From Haplomitrium mnioides (lineage: Eukaryota; Marchantiophyta; Haplomitriopsida; Calobryales): DNA of 54,849 nt. The notes under the pieces were generated by a model, which was given only the letters and a program-made list of their open reading frames with translations, had not been told where the DNA came from and made no database searches. The first letter of the stretch is position 1. Each line of letters begins with the position of its first letter. The DNA lies in assembly GCA_049999725.1 (NCBI GenBank), contig JBNGIS010008519.1, positions 1 through 54,849 on the forward strand, written 5' to 3'. This document shows positions 9,983 to 25,015 of the stretch, piece after piece. The position numbers and the translations under genes are program-made.

Positions 9983-12900
9983 TTTGCACCTTGTGCAACC
10001 TTGTCAAGAAGTAAATCCTAAATAAATTTCTTATACTATTCCTTGCAATCTTCTATTACATAGTACCTTGTCAAACCTTATCAAGGAGCAAATCTTGAAT
10101 AAAAAACTTGTACTATTCATGACAATCTTTTATTGCTTAGAACCTTCTTAGACCTTGTCAAGGAGCAAGTCTTGAATAAAATTCTTATACTGTTCATGGA
10201 AATGCTCCATTGCTTAATCCTTAGTCAAACCTTGTTAATGAGCAAATCATGAATGAAATTCTTGTACTATTTATGGCAATCTTTTATTGCTTAGCACATT
10301 GTAAGACTTTGTCAAGGAGAAAATCTTGATTAAAATTCTTATACTATTCATGTTATTATTCCATTGCTTGGTACTTTCTCAGATCTTGTAGAGTAGAAAA
10401 TCTTGTATAAATTTCTTATACTATTCATGGTAATTTTCTATTGCTTAGTACCTTCTTAAACCTTGTCAAGGAGCAAGTCTAGAGTAAATTTCTAATGCTA
10501 TTCTTTAAAATTTGCCATTGCTTAGTATCTTGTCAAACCTTGTCAAGGAGCAAATATTGAATAAAATTCTTATACTATTCATGGCAATTTTCCAATTCTT
10601 AGTACCTCATCATGCCTTGTAAAGAACCAAATCTTGAATGAAATTCTTGTGTTTATCATGACAACCGTCCATTGATTAGTACCTTATCATACATTGTCAA
10701 GAAGAAAATCTTGATTAGAATTTTGACACTATTCTTCACAATCTTCCATTGCCTAGTATCTTGTGAGACCTTGTAAAGGAGCAAATCTTAAATAAAATTC
10801 ACATACATTTACTCAAATCTTCCATTGCTTAGTACCTTGTCAAACCTTGTCAAGGAGAAAATCTTGAATAAATTTCTTATATTATTCATGGAAATCTTCT
10901 ATTGCGTAGTACCTTATCAAACCTTGTCAAGAAGAAAATCTTGAATAAAACTCTTGTACTATTCATGGCAATTCTGACACTGTAACTCGAGTCTTTCATT
11001 GCTTAGTACCTTGTGAGACCTTGTCAAGGAGCAAATCTTGAATAAAACTCTTATACTATTACTAGAATCTTCCATTGCTAAGTACCTTGTTACACTTTAT
11101 CAAGGAGCAAATCTTCAATAAATTCTCATACTGTTCATGGCAATCTTCTATTTCTTAGTACCTTGTAACACCTTGTCAAGGAGCAAATCTTGAATGAAAC
11201 TCTTGTACTATTCATGGTAGTCTTCCATTGCTTAGTGCATTAATAGACCTTACCAAAGAGCAAATCTTGAATACAATTCTTATATTCTTGTATTATCGCA
11301 ATCTTTGATTGCTTCGTACCTTGTCATACATTGTCAATGAGCAAATGTTGAATAAAATTCTTTAAAGATCACTAGAATCTTCCACTTCTTAATACATTGA
11401 TGGACCATACCAAAGAGCAAATCTTGAATACAATTCTTATATTATTCCTCACAATCTTTGATTGCTTCGTATCTTGTCAAACCTTGTCAAAGAGAAAATC
11501 TTGAATAAAGTTCTTTTACTGCTTATGGTAATCTGTCATTGCTTATTACTTTGTAACACCTTGTCAAGAAGCAAATCTTGAATACATTTCTTATACTATT
11601 ACTGCAACCTTCTATTGTTTAGTACCTTGTTAGACCTTGTCAAAGAGCAAATCTTGAATAATTTTTTAATACTATTCATGGAAATCTTTCATTGCTTAGT
11701 ATCTTGTCAAACATGGTTAAGGAGCAAATCTTGAATATAGTTCTTATACTATTCACGACAATCTTCTATTGTTTAGTATCTTGTCAAACCTTGTCAATAA
11801 GCAAATCTTGAAAAAAAACTTATACTATTCATGGAAATCTCTCATTGATTAGTACCTTGTCAAACCTTGTTAAGGAGCCAATCTTGAATGAAGTTCTTAT
11901 ATTATTCATGGAAATCTTCCATTGCTTAGCATCTTGTAAGATCTTGTCAAGGAGATAATCTTGAATAAAAATCTTACACTATTACTTGCAATCTTCAATT
12001 GTTTACTACCTTGTCAAACCTTGTCAATGAGCACATCTAGAATGAAATTGTTTCACCATTCATAGAAATCTTCTATCGCTGAGTACCTTGTCACACCTTG
12101 TTAATGAGCAAATCTTGAATAAAATTCTTATTTTGTTCATGGAAATCTTCTATTGCTTAGTACATTGTTAAACCTTGTCAAGGAGCAAATCATGAATTAA
12201 ATTCTTATACTATTCATGGCAATTTTTCATTGCTTAGTAACTTCTAAGACCTTGTCAAGGAGAAAATCTTGATTAAAATTTTAGTACTCTTCCTTGCAAT
12301 CTTCCATTGCATAGTACTCTCTCAAACCTTGTCAAGGAGGATATCTTGAATAAAATTATTATACTACATTTGGCAATCTTCCATTGCTTATTACCTTGTC
12401 ACACCTTGTTAAGAAGCAAATCTTGAATAAATCTCTTGAACTATTTAAGAAAATATTCCATTGCTTAGTACATTGTCACACCTTATCAAGAAGCAAATCT
12501 TGAATAAATTTCTTATACTATTACTAGAATTTTCCATTGCTTAGTACCTTGTCAAACCTTGTCAAGTAGCAACTCTTGAAAAAAATTCTTATACTATTCA
12601 TGGCAATCTTCTATTGCTTTGTATCTTATTAGACCTTGTCAAGGAGCAAATCTTGAATAGATTTCTTATACTATTGTTGGAATATTCCTTTGCTTAGTAA
12701 CTTGTCAAATTTGTCAACAAGCAAATCTTGAAAACATTTCTTGAACTATTCTTGGCAATATTCTATTGCTCAGTACCTTGTTAAAACTTTTCAAGGAGCA
12801 AATCTCAAATGAACATCTTGTACTATTCATGGTAATCTTCCATTGCTTAATACATTTTCAGACCTTGTTAAGGAGAAAATCTTGAATAAAATTCTTGTAC

Positions 12901-15900
12901 TATTAGCTGCAATCTTTGATTGCTTAGTACCTTGTCAAAGTTTGTTAAAAAGAAAATCTTGAGTTAAATTCTTATACTACTCTGAGAATCTTCCATTGCT
13001 GAGTACTTTGTCACACCTTGTCAAGGAGAAAATCTTGAATAAAATTCTTATACTATTCATGGCAATCTTTCATTGTTTAGTACCTTGTCAAACCTTGTCA
13101 AGGAGTAAATTTTGAATGAAATTCTTGTATTATTCATTGCAATCTTCGATTACTTAGCACATTTTAAGTCATTGGCAATAAGAAAATCTTGAATAAAATT
13201 ATTTTACTATTGCTAGCAATTTTTGATTGCTTAGTATCTTGTTATACCTTGTGAAAGAGAAAATCTTAAATGAAATTCTTATCTATTAGTGGAATCTCCC
13301 ATTGCTTAGTACATTGTAAAACCTTGTCAAGGAGCAAATCTTGAAGAAAGTTCTTATGCTATTTATAGCAATCTTTGGTTGTTTAGTACTTTGTCAAACC
13401 TTGTCAAGGAGCAAATCTTGTATGAAATTCTTATACTATTCATGGGAATCTTCCATTGTTTCTTACCTTATGAGACCTCATCAAGGAGTAAATCTTGAAT
13501 TAAATTCCTATACTATTACTAGAATCTTCCATTGTTTAGTATCTTGTCAAACCATATCAAGGAGCAAATCTGGAATAAATCTCTTATACTATTCATAACA
13601 ATCTTCCATTGTTTAATACCTTGTGAGATTTTATCAAGGAAAAAATATTGAATCAAACTCTTATACTCTTCATGGCAAACATCCATTGCTTTGTATTTTG
13701 TTAGACCTTGTCAAGGAGCAACTCTTGAATAAAGTTCTTATACTATTCATGTCACTCTTCCATTTCTTAGTACCTTGTATAACCTTGTCAAGAAGAAAAT
13801 CTTGAATAAAATTCTTATACTATTATTGGAATATTCTTTTGCTTAGTACCTTGTCAAGGAGCAAATCTTAAAAAGTACTATTCATGGTAATATTCTATTG
13901 CTAAGTATCTTGTCAAAGCTTGTCAAGGAGCAAATCCCGAATGAACAGCTTGTACTATTCATGATATTCTTTCATTGCTTAATACATTTTCAAACCTTGT
14001 GAAGGGGAAAATCTTGAATAAAATTCTTATACTATTAGTTGCAATCTTTGATTGCTTAGTACCTTGTTGGACCTTGTCAAAAAACAAATTTTGAATAAGA
14101 TTCTTACACTATTGCAAGAATCTTCTATTACTCAGTACCTTGTCACACCTTTTCAAGAAGAAAATCTTGAATAAAATTCTTACACTATTTATGACAATCT
14201 TTTATTATTTAGTGCCTTGTCAAGGAGTATATCTTGAATGAAATTCTTGTAATATTCATTGCAATCTTCAATTGCTTAACATATTGTCATACTTTGCCAA
14301 CGAGAAAATCTTGAATAATATTCTTGTACTATTACTCGCAATCTTTGATTGATTAGTACCTTATTATACCTTGTGAAGGAGAAAATTTTGAAATAAATTC
14401 TTGTACTATTAGTGGAATCTCCCATTGTCTAGTACCTTGTCAAACTTTGTCAAGGAGAAAATCTTGAAGAAAGTTCTTATATTATTCATGCCAATATTTG
14501 ATTGCTAAGTACTTTGTTAAACCTTGTCAAGGAGCAAATCTTGCATGAAATTCTTGTACTATTCATGGCAATTTTCATTTGCTTCATGTCTTGTTATACC
14601 TTGTCAAGAAGCAAATCTTGAATAAAATTCTTATACTATTACTAAAATCTCCCATTGTTTAGTACCTTGTCAAACCTTATCAAGGAGAAAATCTTGAATA
14701 CATTTCCTGTACTATTCATGGAAATCTTCCATTGTTAGTACCTTGTAAAACCTTGTCAAGGGGCAAATCTTGAATGAAATTCTTGTACTATTTTCCATTG
14801 ATTAGTACCTTGTTAGACCTTGTCAAGGAGAAAATCTTCAACAACATTCTTATACTATTAATGGCAATCTTGTCTTGCTTGGTACCTTGTAAAACCTTGT
14901 CCAAGACAAAATCTTGAAAAAAATAATTATTTTAATATTGGAGTCTTTTATTGCTTAGTACTTTGTGAGACTTTGTCATGGAGCAAATCTTGAACAAAAT
15001 TCTTAGACTATTCATGGAAATCTTCCATTATTTTGTACCTTGTTAAACCTTGTTAATGAGAACCTTGTTAATGAGAAAATATTGAATGAAATTCTTATAC
15101 TGTTCATGGAAATCTTCTATTGCTTAGTACATTTGTTACACCTTATTAAGAAGAAAATCTTGAAAAAAGTTCTTATACCATTACTTGCGATCTTTGGATG
15201 CGTAGTACCTTGACACACCTTGTCAAGAGCAAATCTTGAATTATTTTACTGCTACTCAAATTTTCTGATGCTTAGTGCCTTGTCATAACTTGTCGATGAG
15301 CAACTCTTCAATGAAATTCTTATACTGCTTATGGAAATCTTCCATTTGCTTAGTGCTTTGTCAAGCCTTGTCAAGGAGAAAATCTTGAATGAAATTCTTG
15401 TACTATTCATGGTAGTCTTCCAATGCTTAGTACCTTTTCAAACCTTGTCAAGGAGCAAATCTTGAATAAAATTCTTGTACTATTACTTGCAATCTTTGAT
15501 TGCTTGGTGTTTAATTAGACCTTGTCAAGGAGCAAATCTTGAATAAAATTCTTACATTATTCATTGCAATTTCTATTGCTTAGTACCTTGTCAAGGAGCA
15601 AATCTTGAATGAACTTCTTGTAATGTTCATGGCAATCTTCCTATTTCTTAGTACCTTGTCAGAGATTGTGAAAGAGGAAATATTGAATAAAATTCTTATA
15701 CTATTACTCACAATCTTTGATTGCTTAGTATCTTGTAAGACCTTATCAAGAAGCAAATCTTGAGAACAACTTTTTACTATTACTAGAATCTTCCATTGCT
15801 TGCTACCTTGTTAGACCTTGTCAAGGACTAAATATTGAATAAAATTCTAAAACTATTCATGACAATCTTTCATTGCTTAGTACCTTGTCAAACCTTGTCA

Positions 15901-18900
15901 ATGAAAAAATGTTGAATAAATTTTTTGTATTGTTCATGGCAATCCTTGATTCCCTAATGCCTTGTCCCACCTTATCAAGGAGCAAATCTTGAATAAGATT
16001 TGTATACTATTACTTGCAATCTTTGATTGCTTAGTGCCTTGTCAGACCTTGTCAAGAATGAAATCTTGAATAAAGTTTTTTTATTACTACTCAAATCTTC
16101 CATTGCTTAGTACTTGGTCACATATTGTCAAGGAGGAAATCTTTAATGAAAATTTTATACTATTCATGGCAATCTTCTATTGCTTAGTACCTTGTCAAAC
16201 CTTGTCAAGGAGAAAATCTTCAATGAAATTATCGTACTATTGATGGCAATCTTCCATTGCTTAGAACCTTATTAGACCTTGTCAAGGAGCAAATCGTGAA
16301 TAAAATTTTATGATGTTACTCAAATCTTCTATTTCTTAGTACCTTGTCAAACCTTGTGAAAGAGCAAATCTTGAATAAAACTCTTATACTATTCATGGCA
16401 ATCTTCAATTGGTTGCCACCTTGTCAAACCTTGTTAAGGAGCAAATCTTGAATGAAATTCTTGTACTAATCATGATAATTTTCCTTTGCTTAGTACCTTA
16501 TCAAATCTTCTCAAGGAGCAAATCTTGAATAAAATTCTTGTACTAGTGACGACAGCCTTCTTTTGCTTAGTACATTGTCAGACCTTGTCAAGGAGCAAAT
16601 CTTGAATAAAATTCTTGTACTATTCATGGAAATCTTCCATTTTTTTAATACTTTGTCAGACCTTGTCAATGAGCAAATCTTAAAAAAAATTATACTATTA
16701 CTCAAATCTTCCATTGCTTAGTACCTTGTCAGACCTGTTCAAGAAGCAAATCTTGAATAAAATTGTTAAACTATTCATGGTAATCTTCCATTGCTTAGTA
16801 CCTTGTCAAACCTTATCAATGAGCAAATCTAGAATGAAATTCTATTACTTCTAATCAAATCTTCCATTACTTAGTACCTTGTCACACCTTGTTAAGGAGC
16901 CAATCTTAAATGAAAATTTTATATTATTTATTGAAATATTCTATTGCTTAGTACTTAGTACATTGTCGTAACTTGTCAATGAGCAAATCTTGGGTAAAAT
17001 CCTTTTACTATTACTCACAATCTTTGATTTTCTTTGTACCTTGTCAAACCTTATCAAGGAAAAAATCTTGAATAAAATTTTGCAACCAATACAAGAATCT
17101 TCTATTGCTCGATATCTTGTAAGACCTTGCTAAGAAGCAAATTTTGAAAAATAAAACTCTTATGCTATTCATGCAAATCTTCCATTGGTTAGCCCTATGT
17201 CAAACCTTATCAAGGAGAAAAATTTTAATGAAGTTTTTGTACTATTCATGGCAATCTTCTGTTGCTTCATACCTTTTCAGACTGTGTTAAGGAGCAAATC
17301 TTGAATACAATTATGAAGCTACTAGAGGCAATATTCCAATGCTTAGTACCTTGTCAAACCTTGTCAATGAGCAAATCTTGAATAAATTTCTTATACTATT
17401 ACTCGCAATCTTCGATTGCTTAGTACATTGTGAGACCTTGTCAAGGAGCAAATCTTGAATAAAATTCTTATAATACATTTCTGGAATCTTCCATTGCTTA
17501 GTACCTTGTGAAACGTTATCAAGAAGAAAATCTTGAAAAAAACAAATCTATTACTAGAATCTTCCATTGCTTAGTATCTTATTAGACCTTATCAAGTAGC
17601 AAATCTTGAATAAAATTCTAATACTATTACTCGCAATCTTTAATTGCTTAGTACCTTGTAAGACCTTGTCAAGGAGCAAATCTTGAAAAAAACTCTTATA
17701 CTATTGCTAGAATCTTCCATTGCTTAGTACATTGTCAGACCTTGTCAATGAGCAAATCTTTAACTAAATTTTTATACTATTCATAGCAATATTAGATTTC
17801 TTAGTACATTTTGTGACCTTTTCAAGGAGAAAATCTTGCATAATGTTTTTATATTATTTATTGCAATCTTTTTTTGCTTAGTATGTTGTCAAAACTTGTC
17901 AAGGAGCAAATCTTGAGAAAAACTTTTATACAATTACTCGAATCTTCCATTGCTTAGTACCTTGTCAAACCTTGTTAAGAACCAAATCTTGAATAATCTT
18001 CTTATACTATTCATGGCAATCATCCGTTGCTTAGTAACTTGTGAGATCTTGTCAAGAAGATTACACCATTACTCGAATCTTCCATTGCTTGGTAACTTGT
18101 CAAACCATGTCCATAAGAAAATCTTGAATAAAGTTCTTGTACTATTCATAATAGTCTTGAATTGTTTGGTATCTTGTGAGACCTTGTCAAGAAATAATAT
18201 TCTTAAATAATATAGTTTTAAGTAATATTTTTGCACTGTTTGTGGTTATCTTCCATTGGTTAGTATCTTGTTTGACCTTGACAAGAAGCAAATCTTGAAT
18301 AAAGTTTTCAAATTGTTACATGCAATCTTCCATTATTATTACCTTGTCAAACCTTGTTAAGGAGAAAATCTTGAATAAAATTCTTATACTATTGATAGAA
18401 AACTTCCATTCCTTATACATTATCAAACCTTGTCAAGGAGCAAATCTTGAATGAAATTCTTATATTGTTCATAGCAATCTTTCTATTGCGTAGTACTTTG
18501 TTAGAGCTTGGCAAGGAGCAAATCTTGAACGAAATTCTTACATTATTACTCACACTCTTTGATTGCTTAGTACATTGTCACACCTAGTCAAGGAGAAAAT
18601 CTTGAAAAACATTTTATACTATTACTAGAATCTTCCATTGCTTAACACATTGTCAGACCTTGTAAGACCTTGTAAGACCTTGTTAGGAAATAAATATTGA
18701 ATAAAAATCTCAAACTATTAATGGCAATCTTCCATTACTTAGTACCTTGTAAAACCTTGTCAATGAGCAAATCTTAAATGAAATTCCTATACTATTAATG
18801 GAAATCTTTCATATCTTAGCACCTTGCCACACCTTGTTAAGGAGCAAATCTTGAATAAAACTCTTATTCTATTACTCGCAATCTTTGATTGCTTAGCACA

Positions 18901-21900
18901 TTGTAAGACCTTGTTAATGAGAAAATCTTGAATAAAATTCTCTTACTACTACTCAAATCTTCCATTGCTAAGTACCTTGTCAGACCTTGTGAAAGAGAAT
19001 TTTTTTTAATGAAACTCTTATATTATTCATGGAAATCTTCTATTGCCTAGTATCTTGTCAAACCTTGTTAGGGAGAAAATATTGAATGAAATTCTTATAC
19101 TGTTTATTGCAATCTTCTATTTGCTAGTACCTTGTCTGACCTTGTCAAGAAGCAAATTTTGAATAAAATTCTTATATTATCACTCAAATTTTCCATTTCT
19201 TAGTACCTTGTCAAACCTTGTCAAGAAGCAAATCTTCAATAAAACTCTTCTACTATTTATGGAAATCTTCTATTGGTTACTACCTTGTCAAACCTTGTCA
19301 AGGATAAAATCTTTAATGAAATTCTTGTACTTTTCACGGCAATCTTCTATTGGTTAGTATCTTGTCAGACTCTTTCAAGGAGGAAATCTTGAATAAAAGT
19401 CTTATACTATTCATAGCAATCTTTCATTGCTTAGTACTTTATCAAACCTTGTCAAGAGCAAATATGAATAAAACTCTTATACTATTCATGACAACCTTCC
19501 ATTGCTTAGTACATTGTCAAACCTTGTAAATGAGCAAATCTTTAATATGTATCTCATATTATTCATGGCAATTTTCCATTGCTTAGCACCTTGTCACACC
19601 TTATCATGAACCTAATCTTGAATAAAGTTCTTGCACTATTCATGGCAATCTTCTTTTGTTTAATACCTTGTCAGACCTTATCAAGGAGCAAATCTTGAAT
19701 AAAACTCTTATGCTATTTATGGCAATTTTCTATTGCTTAGTACTTTCTCAGACCTCTTGAAGAAGAAAATCTTGAATAAAATTCTAATACTATTGCTTGC
19801 AATCTTTGATTGCTTAGTGCTTTGTCAAACCTTGTCAAAGAGAAAATCTTGAATAAAATTCTTATACTCTTCATGGCAATTTTCCATTGCTTAGTAACTT
19901 GTCACACTTTGTAAGGAATCTAATCTTGAATGAAACTCTTGTACTATTCATGGCAATCTTTAGTTGCTTAATACCTTGTAGGACCTTGTCAAGGAGCAAG
20001 TCTTGAATGAAATTCTTAGACTATTGCTAGCAATCCTTGATTGCTTGGTGCCTTCTCACAACTTTTTAGGAGAAAATCTGGAATAAAATTCTTATGCTAT
20101 TCATGACAATCTATTGTTGCTTAGTACCTTGTCAGACCTTATTGAGGAGTAAATCATAAATAAAGTTTTTATACTATTCATGGCAATCTTCCATTGCTTA
20201 GTACCTTGTCAACCCTTGTCAAGGATCAAATCATGAATGAAATTCGTAGACTATTTAGGGCAATCTTCTATTGCTTAGTATCTTGTCATACTTTGTCAAG
20301 GAGCAAATCTTGAATAAAATTCTTATACTATTACTTGCAATTTTTGATTGTTTTGTATATTGTTAGAGCTTGTCAAAGAGAAAATCCCTAATAAAATTCT
20401 TATTCTATTTATGGCAATCTCTTATTGCTTAATACCTTTTAGACCTTATGCATGAGCAAATCTTGAAATTCTTATAGAATTCATGGCAATTTTCCATTGC
20501 TTGGCACATTGTCAAACCTTGTTAAGGAGTAAATCTTGAATAAATTTTTTAGGCTATTAATGGCAATCTTCTTTTACTTAGTATCTTGTCAGACTTTGTT
20601 AAGGAGAAAACCTGAAATTAATTTTTGATGTTATTTATGGCAATCTTCTAGTGCTTAGTATCTTGTAAGATCTTGTCAAGTAGCAAATCTTGAACAAAAA
20701 TCTTGTACTATTCAAAGTAATCTTCCAATGCTTGGTACCTTGTCAAACCTTGTCAAGGAGCAAATCTTAGATATAATTCTTGTACTCTTTATTGCAATTT
20801 TCCATTACTCTGTGACTTCTCATACTTTGTTAAGAAGCAAATCTTGAGTATAATTCTAATACTATTCCTCGCAATTTTTCATTACTTGGTACATTGTAAG
20901 AGCTTGTCAAAGAACAAATCTTGAATAAAATTCTTGTAATATTACTAGAATCTTCTATTGCTTAGTACCTTGTCACATCTTGTTGAGAAGCAAATCTTAA
21001 ATAAAATTCTTATACTATTACTAGAATCTTCCATTGGTTAGTACCTTATTACACCTTGTCAATGAGAAAATCTTGAATATAATTCTTACACTATTCATGT
21101 CAATTCTCCATTGCTTAGTACTTTGTCAAAATTTGTCAAGGAGTAAATCTTGAATGAAATTCTTGTACTATTTATGGCAATCTTCCATTTCTTGGTATCT
21201 TGTTAGACCTTGTCAAAGAGAAAATATTGAATAAAACTCTTATACTATGACTAGTAATCTTCTATTGCTTAGCACTTTTCACACCTTCTCAAGGAGAAAA
21301 TTTTGAATAAAATTCTCATACTCTTCATGGCAACCTTCTATTGCTTAGTACCTTGTCAAACCTTGTCAAGGAGCAAATCTCAAATGAAATTCTTGTACTA
21401 TTCATGGCAATCTTCCATTTCTTAATACCTTGTCAAATCTTATCAAGGAGCAAATCTTGAAAATTTTATTTTACTATTATTTGCAATCTTTGATTGTCTC
21501 ATACCTTGTTAGACCTTGTTTAGAAGCAAATATTGAATAAAATTTTGTTGCTATGCATGGGAATCTTCCATTGCTTTATACCTTGTCAGACCGTCTCCAT
21601 GAGCAAATCTTGAATAAAATTCTTATACTATTAATGGCAATATTTTCTTGCTTAGTACCTTGTTAGACTTTGTCAAGTAGCAAATCTTGAATAATATTCT
21701 GATGTTATTCATGGCAATCTTTGAGTGCTTAGTTCCTTGTGAGACCTTGTGAAGTACCGAATCTTGAATAAAACTCTTATACTATTTATCACAATCTTTC
21801 ATTCATTAGTACCTTATCACACATTTTCAATGAGTAAATCTTGAATAAAAATCTTATGCTATTCATGGCAAATTTTCATTGTTAAGTACCTTCTCATACC

Positions 21901-24451
21901 TTGCCAATGAGCAAATCTTGAATAAAATTCTGATACGATTCCTCACAATCTTCCATTGCTTACTACCTTGCTAGATCTTTTCAAGGAGCAAATCTTGAAT
22001 AAAGTTCTTGTACTCTTACTAGAATCCTTGATTGCTTTGTACCTCAACAAACTTTGTAAAGAAGAAAATCTTGAATAGAATTCTTATACTATTACTAGAG
22101 TCTTCTTTTGTTTAGTACCTTGCTACACTTTTTCAAAGAGAAAATCTAAAATAAAGTTCTTTTACTATGATAGGGAATCTTCCACAGCTTAGTACCTTGT
22201 CAGACATTTTCAAGAAGCAAACCTTGAATAAAATTCTAATACTCATAATGGCAATTTTCCATTGCTTAGTACTTCGTCAGACCTTATTGAGAAGCAAATC
22301 TTGAATAAATTTCTTATACTCTTCATGGCAATCTTCCATTTCTTAGTACCTTGTGAGACCTTGTCAAAAAACAAATCTTGAATAAAATTCTTGTATTGTC
22401 ACAAAAATCTTGCACTCTTTAGTACCTTGTCACATCTTGTCAAGAAGCAAATCTTGAATAAAATTCTTATATTATTGCAAGAGTTTCATATTGTTTAGTA
22501 CCTTCTTACACCTTTTCAAGAAGCAAATCTTGAATAAAATTCTTATACTCATCATATCAATCTTCTATTGCTTAGTACTTTGTGACCTTGTCAAAGGGCA
22601 AACCTTGAATAAAATTCTTACCCTGTTCATGGCAATTGGCTATTGCTTAATACCTTGTAAGACCTTCTGAAGGAGAAAATCTTGAATAAAATTCTTGAAC
22701 TGTCAGTGAAATCTTCCAATGCTTAGTACCTTGCTACACCTTGTCAAGAAGAAAATCTTGAATAAAATTCTTATACTATTACTAGAGTTTTCTATTGCTT
22801 AGTATCTCTTAACACATTGTCAAGGAGAAAATCTTGAATGAAATTCTTATGCTATTCATTGAAATCTTCAACTTTGTCAAACATTGTAAAGGAGAAAATC
22901 TTGAATTAAATTCTTGTACTATTCATGGAAATCTTCCATTGCTTAGTATCTTGTCAGACCTTGTCAAGGAGCAAATCTTGAATAAAATTCTTATACTATT
23001 ACTAGCAATCTTGGATTGCTTTGTACTTTGTCACACCTTGTCAAGGAGCAAATATTGAATAAAATTCTTATGTTATTCATTACAACCTTTCATTGCTTAG
23101 TATATTGTTAAACATTGTCTAAGAGAAAATCTTGAATAAAATTCTTATACCATCTATGGAAATGCTCTATTTCTTAGTACCTTATCACACCTTGTCAAGA
23201 AACAAATCATAAATGAAATTCCTATAATATTCATGGCAATCTTTCATTTCTTAGAACCTTTTAAGACCTTGTCAAAAAGCAAATCTTGAATAAAATTCTT
23301 ACACTGTTCATGTCAATTTTCCATTGCTTCTATTGCTTAATAGCTTGTCAAAACTTATCAAGTAGCAAAGCATGAACTAAATTTTCATACCATTCATAAC
23401 AATAATGGATTGCTTAGTACATTGTCTAACCTTGTCAAGGAGCAAATCTTGAATAAAGTTCTTATACTATTGATGGAAATCTTCCATTGCTTAGTACCTT
23501 GTCAAATCTTATTAAGGAGAAAATCTTGAATGAAATTGTTCTTCTATTTATGGCAATCATCTATTGCTTAGTACATTGCGAGAAGTTGCAAGGTAGCAAA
23601 TCTTGAATAAAATTCTTGTACCATTCATGGAAGTTTTCCATTGCTTGGTTCATTGTAAGACATTGTCAAGAAAAAAAATCTTGAATTAATTGCTTATACA
23701 ATTCCTCACAATCTTCCATTGCTTAGTACCTTGTCAAACCTTATCAATGAGCAAATCTTGAACACAACTATTATACCATTCATGGCAATCTTTCATTGAT
23801 TAGTACCTTATGAGGCCTTGCCAAGATGCAAATCTTGAATAAAATTCTTATACTCTTCATGACAATCTTCCATTACTTAGCATCTTGTCAAACCTTGTCA
23901 AGGAGAAAATCTTGAATAAAATTCTTGTACTATTATAATCAATCTTCCATTGCTTAGTACCTTGTAAGACCTTGTGAAGGAAAAAATTGTAAATAAAATT
24001 CTTATACTATTCATGGCAATCATCTATTGCTTAGTACTTTGTCAAACCATGTCAAGTAGGAAATCTTGAATAAAATTCTCATACTATTCATGGCAATCTT
24101 CCATTGCTTAGTACCTTGTGAGACCTTCTCAAGAAGCAACTCTTGAATAAAATTCTATTACTATTACAAGGGGTTTTCCATTGATTAGTGCATTGTTAGA
24201 CCTTGTCAAGGTGAAAATCTTGAAGAAAATTCTTATACTATTACTTGCAATCTTTGATTTCCTTGTAGCTTGTTTAAGAAAAAATCTTGAATAAAGTTCT
24301 TATACTTTTCATCGAAATCTTCCATTCCTTAGTATTCCATTCCTTAGCATTGTCAGACCTTGTCTAGAAGCAAATCTTGAATAAAATTCTTGTACTACTT
24401 GTGGCAATCTTCTATATCTTAGTACCTTGTGAAACCTTGTCAAGGAGCAAA
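9983..24451. repeat. 77-bp satellite array, left part (~188 head-to-tail copies)
   Basis: A head-to-tail tandem array with a 77-bp period, measured directly: matching GAG words fall at 10471, 10548 and 10625. Each unit contains in order CTTAGTACC, a doubled decamer (ACCTTGTCAA twice), AGGAGCAAATCTTGAAT, AAAATTCTTATACTATT, then either CATGGCAATC or a shorter ACTAGAATC variant, and TTCCATTG. Units are strongly diverged, with no two neighbours identical, indicating an old array. All run in one direction. Small local duplications occur, such as the triplicated AGACCTTGTA near 18657-18688. Open frames inside are chance, since 77 is not a multiple of three. Confidence 0.95.
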
Positions 24452-24590
24452 TTGTCGTACGCATACACATCGCTTACACAACTACATCGTCCACACACAT
24501 TCTATGACATCTACAAACATACAATAGAGAACAACAAACAATTGAAGCTCATGCGCATACAATGTATGAGACCTTCCAATCTCCCCCTAG
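24452..24590 (-). mobile_element. Candidate 3' LTR (about 128 bp) with adjoining polypurine tract
   Basis: On the minus strand a purine-rich TAGGGGGAGA (about 24580-24590) is followed by TTGGAAGG, and the element ends with CGTACGACAA exactly at the satellite junction at 24452. This gives TTG...CAA ends and an LTR of about 128 bp. The matching 5' LTR was not found, so the call rests on one end only. Confidence 0.4.
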
Positions 24591-24748
24591 TTGGTGGTCA
24601 GGTCCTCTAACACTAGCTAGCCATCTATTTGCTAGAAAATTGATATACACCTACTGATGCACAGACTAGAAGGTTAGGTGCAATGGAGCCCCATTGTTCA
24701 CCTTCTATATTCTATACCAGCCCTAGAACTCAATGGAAACTAGTTGTT

Positions 24749-25015
24749 CTATGAACAGTGAAGGCAAAACCATGATCCACGAGGAATAGTTACCAATAGA
24801 GGCATCAAACATGATATATGCCATCCTCTACAACATCTGTCACAAATCAACATGGTGGCTGCTCCCTTAAGAGAACCACACAACATATACTTCAAACATG
24901 TAGGAACTCGTACCACGATGGGGTCCATAGTGCCATCCATGTTCGAAAGATGACAAGGTGCACAATTGCGCACATGATCCTTCCAAACCATGCCATCACG
25001 TCCCTCCAACTGCAA
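24749..25015 (-). pseudogene. PHD finger at the C-terminus of the decayed polyprotein
   Basis: The last ~89 residues begin with a basic segment containing DHVRNCAPCHL, then a PHD zinc finger: LCG, 13 residues, CDRC, GWH, SC, and FCLHC just before the stop. PHD fingers are C4HC3 modules that read histone H3 tails. Here seven of eight ligands are present; the first Cys is replaced by Tyr (YMLCG instead of CxxC). The methyltransferase remnant upstream shares the frame. Known algal gypsy-type polyproteins have the same order, integrase C-terminal domain then CAPCHL then PHD, so the finger probably targets integration to chromatin. Only a stop at 25043-25045 separates it from the preceding segment. 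Confidence 0.75.

Noticed and set aside
9983-24451. CRISPR-like array
   Set aside because: The whole unit is repeated without unique spacers, and the surroundings are eukaryotic retroelements.
13341-24610. Open reading frames of 60-88 codons inside the satellite
   Set aside because: They follow the 77-bp repeat and shift frame with each unit. No conservation pattern of coding sequence is seen, and the stops vary between units.
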